Assembly: GCF_002954705.1 (NCBI RefSeq)
Contig: NZ_MSCO01000001.1
Span: 1,379,541-1,443,540, forward strand
Reading direction: 5' to 3'
Length of the DNA: 64,000 nt
Source: Aliivibrio sifiae
GTDB taxonomy: Bacteria; Pseudomonadota; Gammaproteobacteria; Enterobacterales; Vibrionaceae
Position numbers and translations under genes: made by a program. Of the stretch, positions 50,284 through 60,009 are shown piece by piece (position 1 is the stretch's first letter; each line of letters opens with the position of its first letter). The notes under the pieces were generated by a model. It saw nothing but the letters and a program-made list of their open reading frames with translations, was not told the origin of the DNA and searched no databases.

Positions 50284-53013
50284 TTAAATCGACTCAAAAC
50301 TATCACAACTCATCGTATTCTCTGTAATATCTCCATCTTTTGGGACATATCTAATTTCACCAATATCGAACTGAAACGGTTCATCTGAGTACAAGAGAAA
50401 TGGCGTATTAATATTAGAAAAATTCACACCATTATCTGAAAAGCAACGCAAGGGAACTTTCATTGTTACCCACTCAGATTCAGAAGCTTCTACAATGGCT
50501 TTTAGTTCCTTTTGTATAGGCGCTATCGCACCACAAGGGTAAACACAATGGGAAGCCAATCTTAATGAGTTAGGGATCTTACTTTGCACTGCAATATCAA
50601 ACTCTAAGGTTGAATCTGCTGCTAAATAATGACGCATATCAATCCCTTTTTTATCAGGAGTTTGAAGATAAAATTGCATAGGAAGTTGTTTGCCAAAATC
50701 AATTCTTAAGGCATCTTGTTGATGCTTATAATTAAGAGGCAGTATTGACGCACTACCCACTGTCATCTTTTTAGCTCTAGAGATAAAGGCTCCTTTCCAT
50801 TTTGTCACTTTTCCACTCACTTTAGGTACAAACGTGGTTGTCGCTTCACGACTGAATATCTCAAGATTTGTCGTTGGTCGATCTTTCGCTTTTGTTTCTC
50901 CACATCCCCATTGGCGTTTATCCATAAACAATGTAGGTAGAGATACCAAAGGTTGCTCACTGGTATAATTCAAACCATAGCCGTAAGGAAACAAAGGTGT
51001 AAACTCTTTCCCTATTTGTTCAAAATCTGGAGCATGATAATTAGGTATATTTTGACTGTTTTCGTTAATGGTTGTCATGCATTTACTGTTTGGCCAAGAA
51101 TAAGAAAGCTTACCGCTAAAATTCGCTCCATTTTGAGCAAATAACACATCAGTAATTCCTCGACCTTCAGTACCTGGTAACCATGCCGCGACAAAAGCAT
51201 CTGAAAGGGCTAACTCAGGATTTACATATAAAGGACGCCCAGAAAATAAGATCGTCACCACCTTAAATCCTTTCTTTTTTAACTCTTGAATTAGCTGTAA
51301 GTCTTTTGCATAACTAGGTTTCAATTCTGAATACGCCAATGTTTGATGAACTTTAATATCTCCATACATTTCAGCATATGGTTCTTCTCCCATCACCACT
51401 ACCGCAATTGCATCCATAGACGCTTGATTTGGGTCGGTATACACATGTTTATCTCCCACCACTTGTCTAAACGCCTCTAAAACCGTCGTGGCATGGACAA
51501 AATCGTGTGGCTTATTTTCATTTCCTTGCCAAGTTAACGTCCAGCCGCCACTCTGTTTTTGAATGTCATTGGCAGCACTTCCTACCACAACATAGCTGCG
51601 ATTCTTTTGTTTCAATGGTAGTATTTTATTCTCATTCTTTAATAAAACTAGAGATTCACTGACTGCTTGTCGAGCCACTTTTCGATGCTCAAGCGCCCCT
51701 AGAATTTGTTGTTCACCCGCAAGGATACGATAAGACGGTCTCGGTTTTTCCCATAAACCCGCTCGCATCTTAACCCGCAGAATACGGGTTACCGCATCAT
51801 CAATTCGAGCCATTGATATTTGACCATGTTGAACTTGCTTAATTACGTTTTGATAAAAAGCTTTCCAATCTTTATTGTCAGTTACCATAAATAAATCATT
51901 ACCGGCATTAACCGCTTTAGGGCAGCTCTGATTTGTACACCCTTTTACTTCACCGTGACCATTCCAATCCGTAATAACAATACCATCGAATCCCATTTTT
52001 TCTTTTAAGACATCGGTGATTAAATAACGGCTTCCGTGAAGTTTACCAAAGCGATTACTGTCTATTTTCTTTGTATCTATTGACCGATCTTTAATGTTAT
52101 TTTGCTGCCAAGAGTTGAATGAGGTCATAACTATCTGGGCTCCAGCTTCAAGAGCAGAGTAATACCCCATAGCATGAATATTACGTAAGTCATCCTCACT
52201 ATAGAACGTAACACCACGATCAACACCGTTAAACGTACCTCCATCTCCAATCCAATGCTTTACAGTAGACAGAACTCGTTGCTCCGAACGCAGCTCTTTT
52301 TCCGTTCCTTGCAGGCCTTTAACGATAGCTCTTGCGTATTGGTAAGTAATATCAGGAATTTCAGAATACCCTTCATACACTCTCCCCCAACGATAATCAC
52401 GCGGCGTAGCAACGGTTGGAGCAAAAGTAAGATCAAGACCTGTCGCTGCAACTTCTTTTGCGGTAATTCGACCAATCTCAAAAAGTAACTCAGGGTTATT
52501 TGCGGCTCCTAACCCAATGTTATGAGGGAATAATGTCGCTCCATACACATTGTTATTCCCATGCACAGCGTCTGTTGCCCACATAAATGGGACCCGAAAG
52601 CCTCTGCCAGCATACGCTTGATCTAATGCAGTCCAATATTTATCAGATTGCAAAGCCCATTCTAATGCCGACGCATGTTTGTTTTCATTTGGCCAACCAC
52701 CACCGCCATTAAGTACTGATCCTATCTTATATTGCTTCGCTTCTTTAGGCGTAATCTGACGATATTCAGGCATGACCATTTGCCCAACTTTTTCACCTAA
52801 TGTCATTTGAGCAACGATATTCGCGACCCTTTCTTCAATATAATCTCGTTTTGGAATAGCGCTATTTACTTTCGGCCATTCCTGAAAATAAGGTAACGAA
52901 TCGACATCGGCTAAAGAGGAAGACCTTTGATCTGAAGAAACAGGAAAAGTTGTAAGAAAAAAGAGAGAGAAGCCAATTATACTCGTATGAGTACGCTTAT
53001 TTTTTATAACCAT
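50284..53013 (-). CDS. GH3 beta-glucosidase with ExoP-type C-terminal domain
   Basis: A 909-residue exported glycoside hydrolase family 3 enzyme. Signal peptide follows MVIKNKRTHTSIIGFSLFFL. The N-terminal barrel covers about 75-430, with nucleophile Asp in GFDGIVITDWNGHGEVKGC and 'STVKHWIGDGGTFNGVDRG'; the GH3 C domain about 450-690. The final ~180 residues (after about 740) form a galactose-binding-like ExoP C-terminal domain. Related ExoP enzymes split cellobiose and laminarin or barley beta-glucan ends. ATG 53013 follows AAGGGG; the upstream ATG at 53037 has no clear site. Next gene upstream is a lipoprotein 85 bases away. Confidence 0.9.
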   Translation of the reverse strand: MVIKNKRTHTSIIGFSLFFLTTFPVSSDQRSSSLADVDSLPYFQEWPKVNSAIPKRDYIEERVANIVAQMTLGEKVGQMVMPEYRQITPKEAKQYKIGSVLNGGGGWPNENKHASALEWALQSDKYWTALDQAYAGRGFRVPFMWATDAVHGNNNVYGATLFPHNIGLGAANNPELLFEIGRITAKEVAATGLDLTFAPTVATPRDYRWGRVYEGYSEIPDITYQYARAIVKGLQGTEKELRSEQRVLSTVKHWIGDGGTFNGVDRGVTFYSEDDLRNIHAMGYYSALEAGAQIVMTSFNSWQQNNIKDRSIDTKKIDSNRFGKLHGSRYLITDVLKEKMGFDGIVITDWNGHGEVKGCTNQSCPKAVNAGNDLFMVTDNKDWKAFYQNVIKQVQHGQISMARIDDAVTRILRVKMRAGLWEKPRPSYRILAGEQQILGALEHRKVARQAVSESLVLLKNENKILPLKQKNRSYVVVGSAANDIQKQSGGWTLTWQGNENKPHDFVHATTVLEAFRQVVGDKHVYTDPNQASMDAIAVVVMGEEPYAEMYGDIKVHQTLAYSELKPSYAKDLQLIQELKKKGFKVVTILFSGRPLYVNPELALSDAFVAAWLPGTEGRGITDVLFAQNGANFSGKLSYSWPNSKCMTTINENSQNIPNYHAPDFEQIGKEFTPLFPYGYGLNYTSEQPLVSLPTLFMDKRQWGCGETKAKDRPTTNLEIFSREATTTFVPKVSGKVTKWKGAFISRAKKMTVGSASILPLNYKHQQDALRIDFGKQLPMQFYLQTPDKKGIDMRHYLAADSTLEFDIAVQSKIPNSLRLASHCVYPCGAIAPIQKELKAIVEASESEWVTMKVPLRCFSDNGVNFSNINTPFLLYSDEPFQFDIGEIRYVPKDGDITENTMSCDSFESI

Positions 53014-53098
53014 CGAAAACCCCTTCTCTAATTCCATCCATTACTTTTTAGTCTAGGACAGGAAAGAGGCTCAAAAAAGTCATCGAAAAAAATAAATG

Positions 53099-53587
53099 CT
53101 ACTTAACGTCACGTAAAACAGAATGCAAGCTATCAGACATCAATTCAAATTTATTAAGAATTTGCTCATAACCAAATTGAGAAGGCAATCCCCAATTTTC
53201 ACAACCAGAGAGGGTTGGAACACCCGGCAATAATGTCAGTTGTAAGCGCGCTTTATGATCTCTGGCCATAAATCGGATATCGTATTCAGAATAGCACTCA
53301 ACACTATCTAAAGATGAAGGCGACTTCCAACGAACAACCCCTTTACCAAGTAGCGTCCCACTCGCTTTATTTTCAACACGTAATATGGGCTGGTTTTTTC
53401 CATATGCCAGTGTGATATGGCGCCGTGCCTTTTCCCATAATGCCGCTTCCTTCCCATTTAGTCCGCTATAGGTGAACGTCTGTGCTTCTATGTCAAAAAC
53501 AGTGATTGGCGAATCGAAAGGGCTTAACTGCGTACTACAACCAGAAAATAACGTGGCCAAAATTAAGACGACACTTTGCTTCTTCAT
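53099..53587 (-). CDS. Lipoprotein of unknown function
   Basis: A 162-residue lipoprotein; lipobox ATLFSGCST gives acylated Cys17. The mature part contains 'FTYSGLNGKEAALWEKARRH' and 'LGKGVVRWKSPSSLDSVECY', a likely beta-rich periplasmic domain; a Cys pair (VECYSE, SGCENW) may form a disulphide. It precedes the GH3 gene on the same strand and could be co-expressed with it. No family recognised. Confidence 0.65.
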   Translation of the reverse strand: MKKQSVVLILATLFSGCSTQLSPFDSPITVFDIEAQTFTYSGLNGKEAALWEKARRHITLAYGKNQPILRVENKASGTLLGKGVVRWKSPSSLDSVECYSEYDIRFMARDHKARLQLTLLPGVPTLSGCENWGLPSQFGYEQILNKFELMSDSLHSVLRDVK

Positions 53588-53640
53588 TCATTACTCATTT
53601 AAATTAAAAGATATCTGTAATTAATCACTTTTTCCATCAC

Positions 53641-53990
53641 CTAATTTACAAGCTTTTGCCCACGAACATCAATCATTTGTTGCTTAACAATCGTAAATCC
53701 AAAATGTTCATAAAAAGATTTCGCTGTAAATAGTTACTTCTGAATAATATCGCGATAACCCTTTCTCCTTTCCTATAGAGAAAATGTGATTCATTAATGC
53801 GTTACCGACCCCTTTACCTTGATATTAGTAATGGCACCAAACAGTAAAATCAAAATCACTAGGTGCCCATGCGATTACTTGTTCTTTAGAGTAATCATGA
53901 ATATTTATATTTCTAACCGTATTAAAGAATATTTCCCATGACTCACCAGTATCATCTTCAACATAATTTCTTATTTTTAATACTTTTCAT
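53641..53990 (-). pseudogene. Degraded GNAT acetyltransferase
   Basis: Reading the minus strand in two or three frames gives KIRNYVEDDTGESWEIFFNT, then NIHDYSKEQVIAWAPSDFDF, then after a break QGKGVGNALMNHIFSIGKEK and FYEHFGFTIVKQQMIDVRGQ before the stop. This is a typical GNAT gene lacking about 30-40 central codons and carrying a frameshift near the start, an in-frame stop after FDFTVWCHY and another shift near position 53730. About 350 bases remain of an expected ~465. Confidence 0.8.
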
Positions 53991-54322
53991 AGTCTTACAT
54001 TAATAATGGTAACAATAATATTAATACACCTATGTTTAACTATTTTAAATTTCTACGCAATATAAGCGTAATTTTCTTATTAATCATTTATAAGACCTCT
54101 TCGATTTCTATTTATTAAATACCGATAATTTATATTGTTCCACTCTTAAATTAACTTTTATATAACATTGGAAAATAGTTATTAAATCTAAAGCAATAGG
54201 CGTAATTACTATATGTGCAATTTCTGAACTGCGATCTTAACAATAAGAATTGCATTGGTATCGTGAATGTTTTGTTGATAAAAACACACCCCGCAAAATA
54301 AACCCAATAACTTAGAGATACT
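53991..54322. other. AT-rich noncoding region upstream of the collagenase gene
   Basis: Very AT-rich, no open frame of note. TGCAATT near 54217 and AATTGCA near 54249 form a 7-bp inverted repeat. It presumably carries the collagenase promoter and may include remnants of lost genes. No RNA gene seen. Confidence 0.55.
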
Positions 54323-56794
54323 ATGATTAATAATTACATCCGCAGTTGGTACCGCATCACTTCGCTCGCACTTGCTATTGCAGGAAGTTTAATTTCACCA
54401 TCTACACTTGCTATTGAGCCTGGAGAGGCTCAATCATGCTCAATAAAAAGCATCTCAGAATCAAATCAATTTCTCGATCAAATAGAAATTGCAGATAATA
54501 ATTGCCAGAGATCTTGGTTCGATGCTCCTCGTTCATTATTTGAATCCTTATATAGCGAACCACAATTACAAAAAGTAGTTAACCGACTTAATCTACGCAT
54601 TATGGAATATAAAGGTGAAGATACACAGGCAAAAAAAATTGAAAATCTAGCAGAATATGTTCGCGCAGCCTATTTCGTTCGTTATGGTTTTAAAGCAGAG
54701 CTAGAAGATTATTCTGAGCAACTCGATATGCAATTGGCTGCAAGTATCCAATCTTTTATTGCGCACCCCAAAGCAATGACAAAAGGGAAAAACCAAACGA
54801 GTGCCATGTATAGCATGATCTATATGATTGACAGTATTCGACAACTGCCTTCTATCATGAGTTCCCTTGTAAATTCATTAGATTCCCTCTCTATTGAAAA
54901 CGCAGAGAGTTGGGAGAATCAGAAAAACTTAAATGTTTTATTTCAAGCAATGAACGGACACTCTGGTATACAAACCTATTACGACAATCTGCAAGCCCAT
55001 CCAGAATATCTCACACAATTACACCAATTTATCTTAAATAAAGAATGGGCATTAGAAACAAAATCAGGATTCTTAGTCACTAATGCCGGTCGTGAAATGG
55101 GTCGCTTACTTGCAAGCCCACACGCAAGCACCCGTCAACAGGTATTTACCATTTTAAAAGATTTATTAGATCGTTATCCATTGGGAGGTAAAAGCGATAA
55201 AATGTGGGTTGGTATAGCTGAAATGATAACCTATTTCGCCCCAGATAGAGCTGCTGAGTTTGGTCTTAAAAATGCCAAAGATGAATTAGAACAACGTATC
55301 ATGACCTTAAATTATCAATGTGATGGTCCTGCAATCATTCGTGGCCAAAATATGACTCAAGAACAAGCCCAAGCAAGTTGTGACACATTAAATGTAAAAG
55401 AAGCTGACTTCCATCTAGTTACTAACAGTGGTTACCGTCCAGTCGATGATGACCTAAACGATACCCTTGAGGTTGCTGTCTTCAATAGTAATGCTGATTA
55501 CATTACTTACTCTTCTTTTTTGTTTGGTAACACAACAAACAATGGTGGCCAATATCTTGAAGGCTCACCAAGTAAAATAAACAACCAAGCTCGATTTATT
55601 GCTTATCGCCAAGATAATAACAACAAATTTTCTATCTTAAACCTTGAGCATGAATACATACATTATCTGGATGGCCGCTTTAACCAACATGGCGGTTTTA
55701 ACGATAATTTACGAGAAGGTTATATTGTTTGGTGGCTAGAAGGTTTTGCTGAATATATGTCTTATAAAAACACTTATAGTGCAGCGATTCAAATTGGGCG
55801 ACAAAAAACCTATCGCTTATCTGACGTGTTAGCTACAACATACGATCATAATACTGACCGTATTTATCGTTGGGGGTATTTAGCCGTTCGTTTTCTTATC
55901 GATAACCATCCTGAAAAGGTCGATCTTTTATTAGCACTTTCTCGCGATGGCGATTATAAAGAATGGGCCAAAACAATAAAAAATATTGGTGAACAATACG
56001 ATGATGAATTCAATGTATGGCTAGATACTGTTGTTGATGAAACGACACTTGATGACAAAAAAACCAATGAGCCTCAGAAACCAACACAACCTTCAGAAAC
56101 GATGACAGCACTCAGTGCAAATACAACCATCACACTATCGTCAGAGATTTATAATGAGCAATTATTTTATTTTGATGTCACATCAGATGCAGCTGTCGTG
56201 TCTGTATCTATCAATGGAGATGGTGATGCCGATTTATATGCAAGTTTCAATAAAGTCGCTCACTACTATGATTATGAAACAAGTAATTTTCAACGTGGTA
56301 GCGATGAAAGCATTCAATTTGGATCAAATAATACCAATACACCTCTTAAAGTCGGCCGCTATTACTTTAGTGTCGCAGCACGAGATACGTTTAAAAAAGT
56401 GACTTTGGCGGTTAATGTAGACACTAATAATACGTCCACGACTCCTTCAATGCCATCTGATAATTTAAAACCGATCCTATTAGATAATAATGTCGCAACA
56501 GAGATCATAATTAATAAACAGCGTTATTTAGCATTATATGTACCAAAAGATGAGCAAACTGTCCGCATTTGGGTTGATAAGAAAAAATCAACAGCAAATG
56601 TAGATAAAGGTGATATTAATCTCTATGCAGCTAAAGGTTATTGGCCAACAGAGACCAAAAATGAAGGATCCTCTACAGGTAAAGCACGTAACAAATTCAT
56701 TGAAATGAACGTTGAAAAAGCAGGTTACGTTTATTTCTCAGTAACAGCCTCGCATCCTGATAATTTAGTGGGTATATACGCTACATTCTATTAA
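54323..56794 (+). CDS. Secreted M9 microbial collagenase
   Basis: An 823-residue zinc metalloprotease of the Vibrio collagenase (M9A) type. Signal peptide to about residue 30 (STLAIEP), M9 N-terminal domain about 60-290, catalytic domain about 320-590 with HEYIHYLDGRF zinc motif and WWLEGFAEYMSY carrying the third ligand Glu. Two PPC (pre-peptidase C-terminal) beta domains follow, about 600-700 (YNEQLFYFDVTS, GDGDADLYASF) and 715-823 (INKQRYLALYVPKDEQTVRI). It digests native collagen and gelatin outside the cell. Monocistronic, after a long AT-rich leader. Confidence 0.93.
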   Translation: MINNYIRSWYRITSLALAIAGSLISPSTLAIEPGEAQSCSIKSISESNQFLDQIEIADNNCQRSWFDAPRSLFESLYSEPQLQKVVNRLNLRIMEYKGEDTQAKKIENLAEYVRAAYFVRYGFKAELEDYSEQLDMQLAASIQSFIAHPKAMTKGKNQTSAMYSMIYMIDSIRQLPSIMSSLVNSLDSLSIENAESWENQKNLNVLFQAMNGHSGIQTYYDNLQAHPEYLTQLHQFILNKEWALETKSGFLVTNAGREMGRLLASPHASTRQQVFTILKDLLDRYPLGGKSDKMWVGIAEMITYFAPDRAAEFGLKNAKDELEQRIMTLNYQCDGPAIIRGQNMTQEQAQASCDTLNVKEADFHLVTNSGYRPVDDDLNDTLEVAVFNSNADYITYSSFLFGNTTNNGGQYLEGSPSKINNQARFIAYRQDNNNKFSILNLEHEYIHYLDGRFNQHGGFNDNLREGYIVWWLEGFAEYMSYKNTYSAAIQIGRQKTYRLSDVLATTYDHNTDRIYRWGYLAVRFLIDNHPEKVDLLLALSRDGDYKEWAKTIKNIGEQYDDEFNVWLDTVVDETTLDDKKTNEPQKPTQPSETMTALSANTTITLSSEIYNEQLFYFDVTSDAAVVSVSINGDGDADLYASFNKVAHYYDYETSNFQRGSDESIQFGSNNTNTPLKVGRYYFSVAARDTFKKVTLAVNVDTNNTSTTPSMPSDNLKPILLDNNVATEIIINKQRYLALYVPKDEQTVRIWVDKKKSTANVDKGDINLYAAKGYWPTETKNEGSSTGKARNKFIEMNVEKAGYVYFSVTASHPDNLVGIYATFY

Positions 56795-56811
56795 AGCAGT
56801 TGAATCTAATC

Positions 56812-56833
56812 GTTGCGGCATTATCGCCGCAAC
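56812..56833. terminator. Hairpin between collagenase and ACT gene
   Basis: GTTGCGGC pairs with GCCGCAAC around ATTATC. There is little T tract on either strand. Confidence 0.55.
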
Positions 56834-56843
56834 TATTTACATA

Positions 56844-57239
56844 TCAACGGCTAAATTCTTTCAATGCCTCTAATGCTAGCTCTGCCTTCTCTTTTTGAAT
56901 AAAGATATGATCATGATGATAAGCAGCAATAACATTTGCACTAATGTTATTAGACTTCAATTTATTTGCGACTGCAGCAGTTAACCCCACCGCATCCAAA
57001 CTAGAATGAACCATTAACGTGATCAAACAATACACACCAGTGAACTCAAACTCCCCTTGACGAGCTTCTTCTAACGGTAATACCAATGTTAGCCCTTCAC
57101 TTTCTTGGTATGTTGCTAACGGATTATATTGAACGTATTCACTCAACTTTCCCTGCACTGTACAAAATACATAGTGACCATCCATCAATTTTGGAGACAT
57201 TGACACTAGTAACTTATCCAAATCCGTAATTCCCGACAC
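56844..57239 (-). CDS. ACT-domain protein (ACT_3 type)
   Basis: A 131-residue cytoplasmic protein with an N-terminal ACT_3 region (LDKLLVSMSPKLMDGHYVFC) and a C-terminal ACT domain ('YCLITLMVHSSLDAVGLTAA', 'VIAAYHHDHIFIQKEKAELA'). ACT domains bind amino acids; these stand-alone proteins have unknown targets. Monocistronic. Confidence 0.85.
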   Translation of the reverse strand: MSGITDLDKLLVSMSPKLMDGHYVFCTVQGKLSEYVQYNPLATYQESEGLTLVLPLEEARQGEFEFTGVYCLITLMVHSSLDAVGLTAAVANKLKSNNISANVIAAYHHDHIFIQKEKAELALEALKEFSR

Positions 57240-57386
57240 CTTCTACCCCTGTCTATTTTATCGCTCTAACATGACAAAAAACGGTACGTCTTAAGAAGAT
57301 ATTTATTATTATGATATAAACGTATCATTCACTCATTAAAAAGAGAACAAAAATAACATCAATACAAAATCGCTCCTTTCTACACA

Positions 57387-58805
57387 TTAACTCTGTTTTG
57401 TTGTGATAAACCTCGTATCAGGATACGGAATAACCGCGCACTTAACAAAAATAAGCAGTGCAAGTAAACTCACAATAACTCCGATGACAAGTTCAGGTAC
57501 ATCTGTAAGTGTATTATCTAAAAAACGATCTAATGTAATGGCAAAGAAAGCGATCACAATGCAAGTTAGTAATTTTGAATACTCATAAGGAAGAAACTCC
57601 ATCGATTGACTTACGATGTATAATAATACCAAACGTAATGTATAGGCCGTAGCCAAAACACCTACAACCCCCCATAAACCAAATGTTGGAGTTATAACAA
57701 AATAGCCGGCCGCAGCAACAACTGCACAAATGCCTTGAATCCACATTTGAGAGTGGCTCGAATTGCCGCTATAACACCCTAAATTCAAATAGTCACCAGC
57801 GTTTTTAATCATACCAATCGCCAGTAAAACCACAGCAATTGTTCCGGCTAAATTATAGCTACGAGGTAACATTACAGTAATTAATCCGGGAACAATAAGG
57901 ATCAATAAAGTCCCCATAACAATACCAATATTTACTCCGAGCAACGCTTTATCGGCGCATGTTTTCTTCCCATCTTCAAGTTGTAATATAGAGACTCGAT
58001 TAGGAAACCACCACAGTGCGTAAGGTTGAAGAATAAGCCCTAATATCAGCGCAAATTTAGCACTAACTGCATACACTGCCAATTCCTCCACCCCTATAAA
58101 ACTGGCTAAAAACCAGCGGTCTAATCCATTAATCATATATACGGAAGCTCCCCCAACTAGCACAGGAAGCCCGAAGCTCAATACCAACTTAGATGATTTT
58201 AAATAACCAAATACTCCCATCTCTTGCCACTGATAACTCAGTAAGCATATCAGTAAGACAATGCTTGATACCGCACCAGAGATAAGTACACCATCAATAC
58301 CATATCCTGCCTCTAAAAGTAAAAATGTCATCACTGCTTGTATTGCCGCTTTAAATACATTTAAAAAGCAAAAGCGTTTAGCCATTGCATTCATCCTCAA
58401 CAAGGTCAACGGAATTGAAATAACACCATCAAGCATTGTAGGAATAAGTAAAAGGAATATTTGATAGGAAGAAAATTTAACCGGTAATACCAGCAATAAA
58501 GCAGGTAAACTAATAGCAATGAATAACCCACCTAAAAGGCAAACAAACACACTTAGCGTAAAACAGTTTGATACCAATTGACGCTTCTCTTCTCCTTTAG
58601 CAACGCCAACATAACGATACATTGCATCAACAATACCAAAGCCAAATAAGATGGTTCCTATGTCAGCAAGTAATACTAAAGACTCTAACGAGCCATACTC
58701 TTCAAGCGTCATTTTATGTGTGATATAGGGGATCATAACAAGAGAGATCCCCTTCATCATTAAGATCCCAACAGCATAATACGCTGATTGCTTAAGTGAA
58801 TTCAT
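57387..58805 (-). CDS. Wzx-type polysaccharide flippase (MOP superfamily)
   Basis: A 472-residue protein with 12-14 membrane helices of the oligosaccharide flippase family ('YAVGILMMKGISLVMIPYIT' at the start; 'LEEYGSLESLVLLADIGTIL'). It moves lipid-linked sugars to the periplasm for polymerisation or ligation. It starts 12 bases after the GT2 gene stop, an operon with it. No polymerase (Wzy) or initiating transferase is present nearby. Confidence 0.88.
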   Translation of the reverse strand: MNSLKQSAYYAVGILMMKGISLVMIPYITHKMTLEEYGSLESLVLLADIGTILFGFGIVDAMYRYVGVAKGEEKRQLVSNCFTLSVFVCLLGGLFIAISLPALLLVLPVKFSSYQIFLLLIPTMLDGVISIPLTLLRMNAMAKRFCFLNVFKAAIQAVMTFLLLEAGYGIDGVLISGAVSSIVLLICLLSYQWQEMGVFGYLKSSKLVLSFGLPVLVGGASVYMINGLDRWFLASFIGVEELAVYAVSAKFALILGLILQPYALWWFPNRVSILQLEDGKKTCADKALLGVNIGIVMGTLLILIVPGLITVMLPRSYNLAGTIAVVLLAIGMIKNAGDYLNLGCYSGNSSHSQMWIQGICAVVAAAGYFVITPTFGLWGVVGVLATAYTLRLVLLYIVSQSMEFLPYEYSKLLTCIVIAFFAITLDRFLDNTLTDVPELVIGVIVSLLALLIFVKCAVIPYPDTRFITTKQS

Positions 58806-58817
58806 TCTATCTTCCTC

Positions 58818-59741
58818 TTAAGCTGGTAATAACATGCTTTTACAATCACCAAGCAAGCTACGAACTCTTCTTTTTTGAGGCGCAAGAAATAATGAATAAA
58901 TTCCATACGTTATTGCAGAGCGGTATTGACACAAACCACGATGGTAATCCGCATACCCTTCTAATATTCGAGCTCGCGCATTATTAAGAGCTGAAGACGA
59001 TAAGTTCCAATATTGCTTATCTTTTTGATAACGGTTCAAAATCAACTCAATACATCGAAGGTTCCTTAGTCGTAATCCATCAGTTTGTGTCGTTGAATCC
59101 TGACGCATCAAGTAACCTGTTTGAATGGAATTTAGAACTCCAACGTCATGACTTTCACATATTCTTAGCCATAACTCCCAATCTTCACCATATTTTAAAT
59201 CTTCATTAAATCGATGCATTTGAGTTAAAATCTCAGTTTTCACCATTACCGTCGACGTACCTATAATATTGTTTTTTATAATGAAATCGAGTGGGTTTTT
59301 AAGCGTGATAAACTTTTCATCTTGCCCCTTAAATTGTTCCCAATAGCCAAAACAATCGATTATCGACTCATAAGTTTCAGTTAAATGATCATAATTAGTA
59401 AAGCTCATCGCTAAATTGGGAGAGTCAGCATGCAAAGCTAATTGCATTGACAGTTTTTCTGGCAACCAAAAATCATCAGCATCCAAAAATGCGATAAATT
59501 CACCTGATGCCTTAGCTATCCCTAGATTTCTAGCCAGAGATGCCCCTACACCATTAGTCGTTATCGTTATAATTCTTTCATCTATTAATGTATTTAAATA
59601 ACTTGCCGTGCCATCTGTACTATTATCATTAATGACCAATAGCTCAAAATCTTGATGTGTTTGTGTTAATACACTGTCTATCGCAGTAGGCAGAAAAACT
59701 AAACAATTATATGTTGGAATGATTATCGATACCTTAGCCAT
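58818..59741 (-). CDS. Family 2 glycosyltransferase
   Basis: A 307-residue GT-A enzyme. 'KVSIIIPTYNCLVFLPTAID' opens the nucleotide-sugar fold, and FIAFLDADDFWLPEKL holds the DXD metal site; 'FNEDLKYGEDWELWLRICES' carries the ED catalytic motif. ATG 59741 (MAKVSIII) follows AGGGA; an upstream GTG at 59759 is rejected. It pairs with the flippase and is divergent from the GT4 gene, with a 268-base AT-rich gap. Confidence 0.9.
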   Translation of the reverse strand: MAKVSIIIPTYNCLVFLPTAIDSVLTQTHQDFELLVINDNSTDGTASYLNTLIDERIITITTNGVGASLARNLGIAKASGEFIAFLDADDFWLPEKLSMQLALHADSPNLAMSFTNYDHLTETYESIIDCFGYWEQFKGQDEKFITLKNPLDFIIKNNIIGTSTVMVKTEILTQMHRFNEDLKYGEDWELWLRICESHDVGVLNSIQTGYLMRQDSTTQTDGLRLRNLRCIELILNRYQKDKQYWNLSSSALNNARARILEGYADYHRGLCQYRSAITYGIYSLFLAPQKRRVRSLLGDCKSMLLPA

Positions 59742-60009
59742 AACTTTATCCCTAAACACTGAAGTAATAATTAACTACAGCAGAAAACATGCCAAACACT
59801 AACGCATTGAATTACATTAATAATTTTTACTTTTCTTAAAATGCATACACTAAATGAAAAATACACTCATCATTATTTCATATTGATTGTCATTTTGAGA
59901 ACGCATGACAAAGCACGATAAAAATAATAGCAAGGTATTGATATTATTATAAATAATTAATGGCGTATATTTTGCTTTAATTACTTAATCAGTCTTAGAG
60001 GGCATGAAT

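Noticed and set aside
59825..59850. NsrR box between the GT2 and GT4 genes
   Set aside because: Only one half-site (TATGCATTTT) is present; the second half does not match.
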